Positions 35,097 through 43,253 of a stretch of 64,000 bases of DNA are shown here, one piece after another. The translations under genes and the position numbers were made by a program. The notes under the pieces are model-generated. The model had not been told where the DNA came from. It saw nothing but the letters and a program-made list of their open reading frames with translations, and made no database searches. This stretch comes from Rhizorhabdus wittichii RW1 (lineage in GTDB: Bacteria; Pseudomonadota; Alphaproteobacteria; Sphingomonadales; Sphingomonadaceae). Position 1 is the first letter of the stretch, and every line of letters begins with the position of its first letter. The stretch spans positions 1,798,001 through 1,862,000 of the forward strand of contig CP000699.1 in the NCBI GenBank assembly GCA_000016765.1, in the 5' to 3' direction.

Positions 35097-35873
35097 ATGA
35101 CCAATTCCGTACGCGACCTGGCCCTGGCCTATCGGATCCTGGGTTCCTTCAAGATCGGGGTCGGCGTCCTCGCACATCTGACGATGCGCGGTGCCGGCGG
35201 CTCGACCTTCTGGACCTATCAGCTCGGACAGAGCGTGGAGGAGGTACGAACGGCGGACCTCGTAGAGGTCGATTTCGATCTGAAGCCCGTCTCCGGGCCG
35301 GGCCGGGTCAACCCGAGCCTCTCCATCCACGGGAAGATCTACGCGGCGCGGCCCGACGTGCGGGCGATCATCCATCATCATGGCGCCAACGGTGTCGCCT
35401 TGGGCGCGATCGGCGCGTCGGTCATCCCCTTCGACCAGCACGCCGCGCGCTGGCACGGGGAGATCGCGCTCGCCGAGGTCTATGAAAGCCCCCTTCTCCA
35501 CGGCCAGAGCGCCTCGATAGCCGACGCGCTCGGCTCCATGAAGGCCCTGCTGCTCAAGCATCACGGCGTCCTCGTCACCGGCACCTGCCTGGAGGACGCG
35601 GTCGTCTCGACGATCGAGCTCGACAACGTATGCGGCGCGCAACTCAAGGCCATGGCCGCCGGCGAGGTGCAGACGATGCCTGCGGCCGAGCTGGCCGACG
35701 TCAAGCAGGTCATGGGATCCAACATCTATTACGAGGCCGCCTGGGCCTATTATCTGCGCCGCCTCCACCGCCTCGGGCTCGATCGGGGCGTCGACGATAC
35801 GACGCCCGCAGGCTTCGAAGCGGTCGATGTCGATCTCGCGAGGGATTATAGCGCCAGCGTCAGGGGGAAATAG
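35097..35873 (+). CDS. Class II aldolase/adducin family protein
   Basis: 258 residues from the ATG at 35097 (AAAGG upstream); an in-frame ATG at 35043 lies inside the operator-like motif and is not preferred. Zinc-site motifs of the fuculose-phosphate aldolase family are present: PDVRAIIHHHGANGVALG with clustered His, and LLKHHGVLVTG with the third ligand. Members act as aldolases, epimerases or decarboxylases on sugar phosphates or hydroxy-keto acids. It is followed one base later by an amidase gene, so the two act together. Confidence 0.88.
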   Translation: MTNSVRDLALAYRILGSFKIGVGVLAHLTMRGAGGSTFWTYQLGQSVEEVRTADLVEVDFDLKPVSGPGRVNPSLSIHGKIYAARPDVRAIIHHHGANGVALGAIGASVIPFDQHAARWHGEIALAEVYESPLLHGQSASIADALGSMKALLLKHHGVLVTGTCLEDAVVSTIELDNVCGAQLKAMAAGEVQTMPAAELADVKQVMGSNIYYEAAWAYYLRRLHRLGLDRGVDDTTPAGFEAVDVDLARDYSASVRGK

Positions 35874-35874
35874 A

Positions 35875-37284
35875 ATGAGCGAGCTTTGGCGGCTTTCGGC
35901 AAGCGAGATGGTCCGGCAGATGGCTGCGGGAGAAGTGACGTCGCGCGAGCTTGTCGAAGCCCACCTCGCCCGGATCGACGCGGTCAATCCGCGGGTCAAC
36001 GCGGTGGTCCGCGTCCTGCGCGACGAAGCGCTGAAGGCCGCCGGTGACGCCGATCGCAAGCGGTGGGAAGGCGCGCGCCTCGGCTCGCTGCATGGCGTCC
36101 CCTTCACGATCAAGGACTGTATCGATGTCGCCGGCCTGCCGACGACCTGGGGCTCCGCTGTGCTGGCCGAAGCGATATCCCCGGTCGACGCGCCTGTGGT
36201 GGAGAAGATGCGCGCGGCTGGCGCCATTCCGATCGGGCGCACCAACCTTCCCGACTTCGCCATGCGGCCATCGACCGACAGTTCGCTCTACGGCCTGACG
36301 CGCAATCCCTGGGATCATGACCGGACGGCGGGCGGATCGAGCGGTGGCGACGCGGCGGCGCTGGCATCCGGCATGACGCCGATCGGACTGGGATCGGACC
36401 TGGGCGGCTCGCTGCGCAATCCCGCCAATGCCTGCGGCATCGTCAGCGTCCGGCCGTCCGCCGGGCGCGTGCCCATCGCGCAGCAGGTTCCGGGTCCGGA
36501 CCAGCACATCTCCAACCAGTTGATGAACGTCCAGGGCCCGATGGCGCGCACCGTCGCCGATGTCCGCCTCGTCCTCGAAACGATCATCGGCGCCCATCCC
36601 AAGGACCCATGGGCCATCGATGCGCCCCTGGTCGGCAAGCCGATCCCGTCGCCGATCCGCGTGGCGGTCCTGACCACCCTGCCCGGCGCGCCGCTGGAAA
36701 GCGCCGTGGCGGACGCCGTGCGCGGCGCGGCCGACGCGCTGGCCAATGCCGGCTATGACGTCGTCGAGGCCTGTCCGCCGCGCTATGAGGAAGCGATAGA
36801 GACCTGGGGACAGATCATCGTCGGCGACCAGCGCTTCGGCGCCGAAGGGGTGCTGCCGCTGCTCAGTCCCGATACGCTGCGCTATTTCAACTTCTACCTG
36901 GACGGCGTTCCGCCCTTCGCCAGTTCCTTCGAGATGTCGGAGGCCCTCATCCGCCGCCACGCCATCGCAATGGAATGGTCGGCATTCCAGGAAGACCATC
37001 CCATCATCCTGGGTCCGACCTGGACCCGCGTGACACCAGGTCATGGCTATGATCTGGAGGCAGGGAGCCTGGCGGGCCTGCTGGAGACCATCCGGCCGGT
37101 GACGCCCGCCAATCTGCTCGGCCTGCCGTCGGTCTGCGTGCCGAGCCGGCTCGATCCGGCGACCGGACTGCCGATCGGCGTGCTCGTCGGCGGCCGACGC
37201 TTCCGCGAGGACATCTGCCTCGATGCGGCCGCAATCATCGAGGCCGCCGCCGGGGTCGCGACGCCGATCGATCCCCGTTTCTGA
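35875..37284 (+). CDS. Amidase signature family hydrolase
   Basis: 469 residues from the ATG at 35875, with AGGGGGAAA just upstream. It has the Ser-cisSer-Lys catalytic set: Lys in PFTIKDCIDVAG, Ser in RTAGGSSGGDAAA, and Ser in GSDLGGSLRNPA. It hydrolyses an amide, or possibly an ester or carbamate. Transcribed with the class II aldolase and convergent with the FAH gene, with a strong hairpin between. It is the second amidase-signature gene in the window, distinct from the one at 4665-6074. Confidence 0.9.
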   Translation: MSELWRLSASEMVRQMAAGEVTSRELVEAHLARIDAVNPRVNAVVRVLRDEALKAAGDADRKRWEGARLGSLHGVPFTIKDCIDVAGLPTTWGSAVLAEAISPVDAPVVEKMRAAGAIPIGRTNLPDFAMRPSTDSSLYGLTRNPWDHDRTAGGSSGGDAAALASGMTPIGLGSDLGGSLRNPANACGIVSVRPSAGRVPIAQQVPGPDQHISNQLMNVQGPMARTVADVRLVLETIIGAHPKDPWAIDAPLVGKPIPSPIRVAVLTTLPGAPLESAVADAVRGAADALANAGYDVVEACPPRYEEAIETWGQIIVGDQRFGAEGVLPLLSPDTLRYFNFYLDGVPPFASSFEMSEALIRRHAIAMEWSAFQEDHPIILGPTWTRVTPGHGYDLEAGSLAGLLETIRPVTPANLLGLPSVCVPSRLDPATGLPIGVLVGGRRFREDICLDAAAIIEAAAGVATPIDPRF

Positions 37285-37302
37285 CCCATTGCCGGGACGA
37301 GA

Positions 37303-37335
37303 AAGCCGCGGAGACCAACCATGTCTCCGCGGCTT
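37303..37335. terminator. Strong bidirectional terminator hairpin
   Basis: AAGCCGCGGAGAC (37303-37315) and GTCTCCGCGGCTT (37323-37335) are perfectly complementary: a 13-bp stem with a 7-base loop, between the convergent amidase and FAH genes. Confidence 0.75.
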
Positions 37336-37347
37336 CGTCTGTCCCGA

Positions 37348-38208
37348 TCAGCGCGGCGCGACGACCATATTCTCGATCGCGCCGATCCCGTCGATCTCGC
37401 AGCGCACGACATCGCCGGGCTTGAGGAAGATCGGCGGCTCCAGCGCAGCGCCGACGCCATGCGGCGTTCCGGTCGCGATCAGGTCGCCGGGCTCCAGCGT
37501 GAACGCGGTCGACAAATAGGCGATCTGGTCCCACAGGCTGGCCACCATCTCGCTGGTATTGCTGTCCTGCCGCTTCTCGCCGTTCACGAAGCAGCGCAGC
37601 CCCAGAGCATGCGGATCCGCGATTTCGTCCGCCGTGACGATCCAGGGACCGATCGGCCCATGGGTGTCGAACGACTTGCCCATGGTGAAGGTCTGCGAAT
37701 GGAATTGCCAGTCGCGGGCGGACACGTCGTTCGCCACCATATAGCCGAACACATGGCCCGGCGCGTCGGCCTCCGACACCCGCTTGGCGGCCCGGCCGAT
37801 GACGGCGGCCAGCTCCACTTCATAATCCAGCTTCTCGGAGACGCCGGGGTCGATCGCATCGAACGGACCCGACAGGCAACTCGTCTGCTTGTTGAACCAG
37901 AGCTGATGCTGCGGGCTCGCGATTCCCAGCTTGTCGGCTTCGTCGCGATGCTTGGCATAGTTCATGCCGATCGCGAGATATTTGCCGGGCCGCTCGATGG
38001 GGGCCAGCAGTCGCACACCGTCGAGCGCGACCGACGCATCGTCACGCGCCACGATGCCGGCGATCGCGTCCAGCGTCTCGGCGCCGGCCGAGATGATCTC
38101 CATCATCGTCGTCCAGCCCAGGCGGGCCGCGGTCAGGTCGACGATCCCATCCGCCTTCACCACGCCGATGCGCGCGCCCGCCCCCGCATCATATCGAACC
38201 AGCTTCAT
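37348..38208 (-). CDS. Fumarylacetoacetate hydrolase family protein
   Basis: 286 residues from the ATG at 38208 (GAGAGGGT upstream). It has a typical FAH C-terminal domain: KYLAIGMNYAKHRDEA, the metal ligands in DYEVELAAVIG, GYMVANDVSARDWQ, and GDLIATGTPHGVG. Homologues hydrolyse 2-keto-3-deoxy sugar acids, acylpyruvates or fumarylacetoacetate. With the IlvD-type dehydratase and SDRs nearby, a 2,4-diketo-3-deoxy sugar acid route is one option. A weak operator-like TATCATATGC lies about 15 bases before the start. Confidence 0.9.
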   Translation of the reverse strand: MKLVRYDAGAGARIGVVKADGIVDLTAARLGWTTMMEIISAGAETLDAIAGIVARDDASVALDGVRLLAPIERPGKYLAIGMNYAKHRDEADKLGIASPQHQLWFNKQTSCLSGPFDAIDPGVSEKLDYEVELAAVIGRAAKRVSEADAPGHVFGYMVANDVSARDWQFHSQTFTMGKSFDTHGPIGPWIVTADEIADPHALGLRCFVNGEKRQDSNTSEMVASLWDQIAYLSTAFTLEPGDLIATGTPHGVGAALEPPIFLKPGDVVRCEIDGIGAIENMVVAPR

Positions 38209-38264
38209 ACCCTCTCCTTCGCCTATCATATGCGGAACGGGGACCGCCCCCACCCCGGGGAACC

Positions 38265-39599
38265 TCATCCGTCCGCGTCGCGCCGATCCCTCTCCTCGCG
38301 CAGGCCGTTCCAATGCTCTACCCGCCGCTTGATCGTCGCCTCGAAACCACGCTCGTTCGGCGCATAGAAGCGGTGGCGGCCCAGCTCGTCCGGCCAGTAA
38401 TTCTGCGCCGAAAAGGCGTTCGGCCAGTCATGCGAATATTCATAGTCCGTCTTGAAGCCGAGCGATCGGTGCAGCTCGGTCGGCGCGTTCAGGATGCGCC
38501 GTGGCGGCCGGACGTTCGGCGTCGCTTCCGCCAGCGCCATCGCCTGCTTCCAGGCGAGGTAGACGGCGTTGGACTTCGGCGCGGTGGCGACCGCCACGAT
38601 CGCCTGGGCCAGCGCATATTTGGCCTCGGGCATGCCGACATGCTGAAAGGTATCGAGCGCTGCGGCAACGACACCCAATATCGTGGGATCGGCCATCGCG
38701 ACCTCTTCCGAGGCCATTACCAGCAGCCGGCGCAGGATGAAGCGCGGATCCTCGCCCGCCTGGACCAGGCGGGCGCCATAATAGAGGGCCGCGTCCGGAT
38801 CGCTGCCACGGATCGATTTCTGGAAGGCGCTGGCCAGCTCATAATGGCCGTCGCCCTGGCGATCATAGTTGGCGATGCGGCGCGACAGGATGCGCCGGAG
38901 ATCCTCAGGCGCGAGGGGCTCCATGGCCGGCGCATCGAGCAGGTCCTCAACCATGTTGAGGAAGTAGCGCCCGTCGCCGCCGGCCTGTTCGAAAAGCGCG
39001 ATCCTCGCCTCATCGGTCAGGTTGAGCTGGACACCGCAATGCTGCTCGGCACGATCGAGGAGTTGGGTCAGGCCGCCGGTATCGAGCGGATTGAGCGTGA
39101 GGACGCGGGCGCGCGACGTGATACCCTTTGGGAGCGTGAATGATGGTGCCTCGGTCGTCGCGAGGATGGCGGTGATCGTGCCATCCTCCATGACCGGGAG
39201 CAGCGTTTCGGTGATGTTTCGGGCCGCCCTGTGACTTTCGTCGAGAAAGAGCACGGTCCGTTTGCCCATGCGCAGATGCCGTTTCGCCTCCGCATAGGCC
39301 GCCTTCAGCCCGGCGACCGTAACATCGGTGGCCGAGAATGCCTCGAAACGCATGCCGACAAGATCGGCAAGCAGACGCGCCAGTGTCGTCTTGCCGATCC
39401 CCGGAGGCCCCCAGAAGATGATCGAGCTGAGCCGCCGGGCAGCCACCATGCGGGCAAGAGGCGCATCGGGGCCAGTCAGATGCTCCTGCCCGACGACATC
39501 CTCGATACGTGTCGGACGGAGCCGTTCCGCAAGCGGCCGGGTCTCGACGTCGCATGGCACGGAAGAGGCGTCGGGCCCGGCCTCGTTGAACAGATCCAT
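38265..39599 (-). CDS. Divergent RarA/MgsA-like replication-associated AAA+ ATPase
   Basis: 444 residues from the ATG at 39599. The RarA architecture is recognisable: RPLAERLRPTRIEDVVGQEH, Walker A FWGPPGIGKTTLA (residues 62-74), Walker B VLFLDESHR (116-124), and GTITAILATTEAPSFTLPKG, with the long C-terminal helical domain (SDPDAALYYGARLVQAGEDP). The segment after Walker B, normally HRFNKAQQDAFLP, reads HRAARNITETLLP, and the preceding sensor region (FSATDVTVAGLKAAY) also departs from SAVTSGVKEIR. It may be an accessory paralogue rather than the housekeeping RarA. Its neighbours are catabolic genes. Confidence 0.85.
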   Translation of the reverse strand: MDLFNEAGPDASSVPCDVETRPLAERLRPTRIEDVVGQEHLTGPDAPLARMVAARRLSSIIFWGPPGIGKTTLARLLADLVGMRFEAFSATDVTVAGLKAAYAEAKRHLRMGKRTVLFLDESHRAARNITETLLPVMEDGTITAILATTEAPSFTLPKGITSRARVLTLNPLDTGGLTQLLDRAEQHCGVQLNLTDEARIALFEQAGGDGRYFLNMVEDLLDAPAMEPLAPEDLRRILSRRIANYDRQGDGHYELASAFQKSIRGSDPDAALYYGARLVQAGEDPRFILRRLLVMASEEVAMADPTILGVVAAALDTFQHVGMPEAKYALAQAIVAVATAPKSNAVYLAWKQAMALAEATPNVRPPRRILNAPTELHRSLGFKTDYEYSHDWPNAFSAQNYWPDELGRHRFYAPNERGFEATIKRRVEHWNGLREERDRRDADG

Positions 39600-39744
39600 C
39601 TCATACCCTCGTGCGGTTTCCCGCCCCCTATATCCGCCGATCGTCGGTGAGACAGCGGCCTTGAGGCCCAGGCGCGCAGAGGCGCGCGGGATGGGAGCTC
39701 GGAATATGCCTCCCGGCCATTCTCGAACTCCAACCCGTCCCGCG

Positions 39745-40458
39745 CTAGCGCGTCGGCTCACCGAGCTTCAGCCTGAGCGAGGCCGTCTCCGACGGGAAGC
39801 AGGCGAATCCGCGATCCGCATAGGCGACGAGCGGATCGTCGGCCGCGAGAAGCGGCAGGGTCCCGATCGTACCCACGAAAATGAACAGGCCCAGCAGGCA
39901 CATATCCGCGAAATTGGGGCTCGTCCCACCGAGGAACGGCTGGTTCACGATCGTCTGCCGGACGGGCTCGAACGAGCGACGGACATCCGGCAACCGCTCC
40001 TCGCGCTTCACCACGACCTCCTCGAGCGTCTGGCCGAAGAACGACTCCCTGGATCGCCGGTAATAGTCCCGATCATGGGGTGCCGCACCGTCATGGGCGT
40101 CGAGCGCGTAGATCGGCAGGATCCCCGTCACGATCAGTTGCAGGAGCCACTGGTCGAAGAAGCCGATCATCGCCCGCTCGGCCGGTCCAGAGAAGATCGC
40201 CGGCAGATCGGGATAAGCCTCGTCGAGCCAATCCGCGATGGCGATGCTCTCGTTCATCTGCCTGTCGCCGAAGTCGATGATGGGAACGGTTTGGAAGCGC
40301 CCGTCGAATTGCCGGGAAATGTCGGTCAGGCCGAGCATCTTCGATCGATACGGGATACCCTTGCGGGCAAGCGAGAATTTGATCCGCCATACGAACGGAC
40401 TGGCCGACGCGCCACCCGATACGGCAATCTCGTAGAGGGTAATGTTCGCCGCCATCAT
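39745..40458 (-). CDS. LigE/LigP-like glutathione transferase (beta-etherase type)
   Basis: 237 residues. The N-terminus ITLYEIAVSGGASASPFVWR and the C-terminal blocks DRDYYRRSRESFFGQTLEEV, REERLPDVRRSFEPVRQ and FLGGTSPNFADMCL closely follow, as I recall it, the pattern of Sphingobium LigE/LigP beta-etherases, which cleave the beta-aryl ether of oxidised lignin dimers with glutathione. Substrate specificity cannot be concluded from this alone. ATG at 40458; the sequence ATCATATCTTTC overlapping it resembles the block-4 operator. Confidence 0.82.
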   Translation of the reverse strand: MMAANITLYEIAVSGGASASPFVWRIKFSLARKGIPYRSKMLGLTDISRQFDGRFQTVPIIDFGDRQMNESIAIADWLDEAYPDLPAIFSGPAERAMIGFFDQWLLQLIVTGILPIYALDAHDGAAPHDRDYYRRSRESFFGQTLEEVVVKREERLPDVRRSFEPVRQTIVNQPFLGGTSPNFADMCLLGLFIFVGTIGTLPLLAADDPLVAYADRGFACFPSETASLRLKLGEPTR

Positions 40459-40465
40459 ATCTTTC
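40454..40465 (-). promoter_or_regulatory. Partial block-4 operator motif at the LigE-like start codon
   Basis: ATCATATCTTTC matches 11 of 12 bases of the ATGATATCTTTC half of the 48653 site. It overlaps both the start codon and the GGGAAAG ribosome-binding site, so the match could partly reflect those signals. Confidence 0.35.
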
Positions 40466-40591
40466 CCATCCTGCCCATGGACGTGCGCCGCGACCGGGAT
40501 CGCCGCAAAACCATCATGGATGCCCCATCGGCTGAGTGCCCGTTGACCCGCCCCCCGGGGCGGCGTTTCGTCCCGATCGACCGCTTGACGA

Positions 40592-41365
40592 TCAAGAGAG
40601 CGCTATTTCGGACAGGATAGCCGCCGCTACGCCGGCGGGATCATCGCTGTGCGGGAAATGACCGGCATCTTCGATCGTCGCAAGCTTGGCATTGGGGTTG
40701 AGCGTAGCGAGTATTTCCTCGGTTTCAGGTGCGTCGCCTTTGTCGCCGACGATGAAGAGGCTCGGGATCCTAATGCTCCGAATTCGCCGCTGGTACGCGT
40801 CCGTATCTTCGCGCCCGGCCCACAGAACCTGCATCAGCTGATGCGGACCGACCTTGGCTCGATCGATGCGCTGCCTGGTGGCGAGAGCGGGCGACCATTT
40901 GCGGTAACGGCCATTGCCGAATTTCTCGGCTTCATCGTCAAGGGTCGTTATGGTTTCGACCGTCAACCAATTCCGTTCCCACCACTCGCCGGTGCGGCTG
41001 ATCGGAAGCTCGATCGACACGATGGCGCTCAGACGATCCGCATGTCGCTCGACCGCGTTTATGGTGATCGCCGCTCCGACCGAACTGCCGCCAAGAACCG
41101 GCTTTCCGTGCCCGAGGCCGCAGGCGATTTCAACCGCGAGATCGGCGAACTCGGTCAGGGACACAAAGCGCGACGGGCGACTGGAATCGCCGTGCCCGGG
41201 CATGTCCCACGACACGACCTGCCAGCGGTCTGCCAGGAGCGGCGCCAGCGCATCGAACTCGAAAGCCGAATTACCAACGCTGTGCATGAGGAAAAGAATC
41301 GGCCCGTCACCAATAGTACGGAGATGAACGCGGCCGAGGGAAGTCGATACGAACGAGTCTTTCAT
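40592..41365 (-). CDS. Alpha/beta hydrolase
   Basis: 257 residues from the ATG at 41365, which has GAGAGG upstream. Oxyanion-hole region ILFLMHSVGNSAFEFD, nucleophile elbow GGSSVGAAI with the Ser, catalytic Asp probably in IVGDKGDAPET, and His in EDAGHFPHSDDP. It resembles the meta-cleavage-product hydrolase/haloperoxidase/lactonase type of alpha/beta hydrolases. It is adjacent to the LigE-like GST, but a 133-bp gap leaves co-transcription open. Confidence 0.85.
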   Translation of the reverse strand: MKDSFVSTSLGRVHLRTIGDGPILFLMHSVGNSAFEFDALAPLLADRWQVVSWDMPGHGDSSRPSRFVSLTEFADLAVEIACGLGHGKPVLGGSSVGAAITINAVERHADRLSAIVSIELPISRTGEWWERNWLTVETITTLDDEAEKFGNGRYRKWSPALATRQRIDRAKVGPHQLMQVLWAGREDTDAYQRRIRSIRIPSLFIVGDKGDAPETEEILATLNPNAKLATIEDAGHFPHSDDPAGVAAAILSEIALS

Positions 41366-41432
41366 GGCGATACCTCTCTCATATTTATCGGCGAACATTG
41401 GATTTGAGCGGTTCACGCCCCGAAGAACGCAG

Positions 41433-41750
41433 TTACATGGCGTCTTCGATTTGGGCCTGGAAGGTGCGCGCGGTGATGGTTTTCGTGCGCGTCAGAAAAT
41501 CTATCGCGTCCCGACCATGCAGCTTGCTTTCCGTGAAAGCGCTGCTTCTCCAACCTGCGAAGCCATGAAAATAGACGGGGGAAGGAATGGGAACGTTGAT
41601 GCCGATCTGGCCGGCTTGTGCATCGTCCGTGAACTGGGTGGCCAGCGCCCCGTCATTCGTGAAGATCGCCGCCCCATTTCCGAACGTGCTGGCGGATATG
41701 ACGTCGATGGCCTCTTGATAGGTCTCGACCCGCACGACGGCAGGAACCGA
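41433..41750 (-). pseudogene. C-terminal remnant of methylmalonate-semialdehyde dehydrogenase (MmsA type)
   Basis: Only about 105 codons similar to the C-terminal end of MmsA remain: VPAVVRVETYQEAIDV, then GNGAAIFTNDG, GINVPIPSPVYFHGFAGW and FLTRTKTITAR. The parent enzyme is about 500 residues; the NAD-binding domain, the catalytic Glu and the catalytic Cys are missing. Similarity fades upstream of about 41750, where unrelated sequence and then the MFS gene begin. An open frame with GTG at 41735 survives, but no ribosome-binding site or function is expected. It marks a deletion or rearrangement point. Confidence 0.78.
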
Positions 41751-41795
41751 CCAGATACGAAGTGAGACAACTGAGTCATGAAAAGCTCTCTGCGG

Positions 41796-43100
41796 CTATG
41801 GATGTAAAACAGAGGCCCGATCGGCCCGGTCCATCGTTCGCTCCGGCATCCGCCCGTGCCGCCGCGGACGCCGTTTCAGATGCTCGCGTCCAAACAGGAA
41901 CGCGGCTCCGGAAACGACGCTCGCCGTCCCGCAGACCATCGCGAGGGCGATGCCCACGTCGGCCGGGCCGCCGATGCCCGCGGCGGTGATGCTGACAAGG
42001 CTTGGCGCCAAGCCGAAGCTGAACAAAATCAGCACGACGGACAGAACCGCCACGCAGAAGCCACGCAGTTCGTTGGGAAGGAGGACGGTGATCAGCGTGA
42101 GCGAGACGGAATTGATCATGCTGCCGACCAGAAGGAATGCGGTAAGGCAGATGCTTGCCGACAGCCCGCCTGGTGCGAGAGCGAACAGCCCCAGGGCTCC
42201 GCTCAAGGCGGCCAGCGAGGCAAGCAGCGTCATCGCGCGTGCCGCCCCACCCGAATTGAGGCAGCGGTCCGCAGCGAAGCCGCCGAGTATCGGGCCCAGC
42301 AGCCCCCCGATCACAAGGGCCATACCCATGACGCCGTTGGCGTAGCCGGCCCCCATGCCGAAGGAGCGGGACAAGGTGGGGACGACCCATACCAGCGTGG
42401 CTCCATCGGCGACGCCGATCGCGACCACGCCGCAGAACAACGGCGCGAAAACGCTTCGGAAATTCCAGAGCTCGACAGCGGATCCGGCAAGGGTCGGCCG
42501 CTGCTCCGCGATCTCCATGCGTTCCTGCTCACGAAGCAGCAAGGACAGCAAAAGCACGCCAAGCAGAGGACAGCTCATCACCAGCGCGCCCGATCGCCAC
42601 ATGTCGGGCGCGTGCAGGATCGCGACGAGCGCCCCTCCCGCGGCAAAGGCCGCCGCCATCCCGCCGACCTGGGAAACGCCGTAGATCATGCTCCCCCTCC
42701 CGCGCTGCGAACGCGGGAACAGGTCGGCCAGAAGCGACGGCGCCGTGATGGCCACCGCCGCGGTCGAGAAGCCGACCATGGCGCGTGAGGCGAAGAGCAT
42801 GACGAGATCGGTGCTCAGCGCCGTGGAGATCGTACCGATGAGGTTCACCAGGCAAAACATGGTCAGGAGCCTGGCGCGATCGAACCGGTCGACGAGCAGT
42901 CCGACGGGAACGCCCCCGAGAACGGCCGGGATCGCCATCGCCGTCCCCTGCACCAGCGCGACCTGATTGTCGTTGAGGCCCATCCCCGTCTGCAGGGACT
43001 CCTGCAAGGAGTTCAAGGCCATACGGCAGAAGAACGATGAACCGACTATGAGCGCGAGCAATGCCGCCGTCATTTTCCGGCCCTGAACAAAGCTGGTCAT
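41796..43100 (-). CDS. MFS transporter
   Basis: 434 residues with about 12 hydrophobic segments. Typical MFS loop motif between helices 2 and 3: GLLVDRFDRARLL; second-half equivalent: GGFAADRCLNSG. N-terminal MTSFVQGRKMTAALLALIVG; the C-terminal tail is basic. Probably imports an organic acid or aromatic compound. It lies 153 bp downstream of the TonB receptor gene in the same direction, so outer- and inner-membrane uptake may be paired. Confidence 0.88.
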   Translation of the reverse strand: MTSFVQGRKMTAALLALIVGSSFFCRMALNSLQESLQTGMGLNDNQVALVQGTAMAIPAVLGGVPVGLLVDRFDRARLLTMFCLVNLIGTISTALSTDLVMLFASRAMVGFSTAAVAITAPSLLADLFPRSQRGRGSMIYGVSQVGGMAAAFAAGGALVAILHAPDMWRSGALVMSCPLLGVLLLSLLLREQERMEIAEQRPTLAGSAVELWNFRSVFAPLFCGVVAIGVADGATLVWVVPTLSRSFGMGAGYANGVMGMALVIGGLLGPILGGFAADRCLNSGGAARAMTLLASLAALSGALGLFALAPGGLSASICLTAFLLVGSMINSVSLTLITVLLPNELRGFCVAVLSVVLILFSFGLAPSLVSITAAGIGGPADVGIALAMVCGTASVVSGAAFLFGREHLKRRPRRHGRMPERTMDRADRASVLHP

Positions 43101-43253
43101 GCAGGAAGCCTCTGGTCAGCGGGCGATCCGCGGTCCCAAGCCGCGCTCATCGGAGTTTCGTGCAATCCGCAGCCCGGATGTCGCCGGCCCCATCATCGGC
43201 GCCTGTGCACTGCCGCGCTGGCGGCGGACAGGCGCCGACGTCCGGGAAGCGGA

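Noticed and set aside
38222-38233. TATCATATG before the FAH gene as a block-4 operator
   Set aside because: Only eight or nine bases match, around an NdeI-type palindrome; below the similarity of the other sites.
41379-41390. CTCATATTTATC before the alpha/beta hydrolase as a block-4 operator
   Set aside because: Shares only the central CATAT and final ATC with the motif; not distinguishable from chance.
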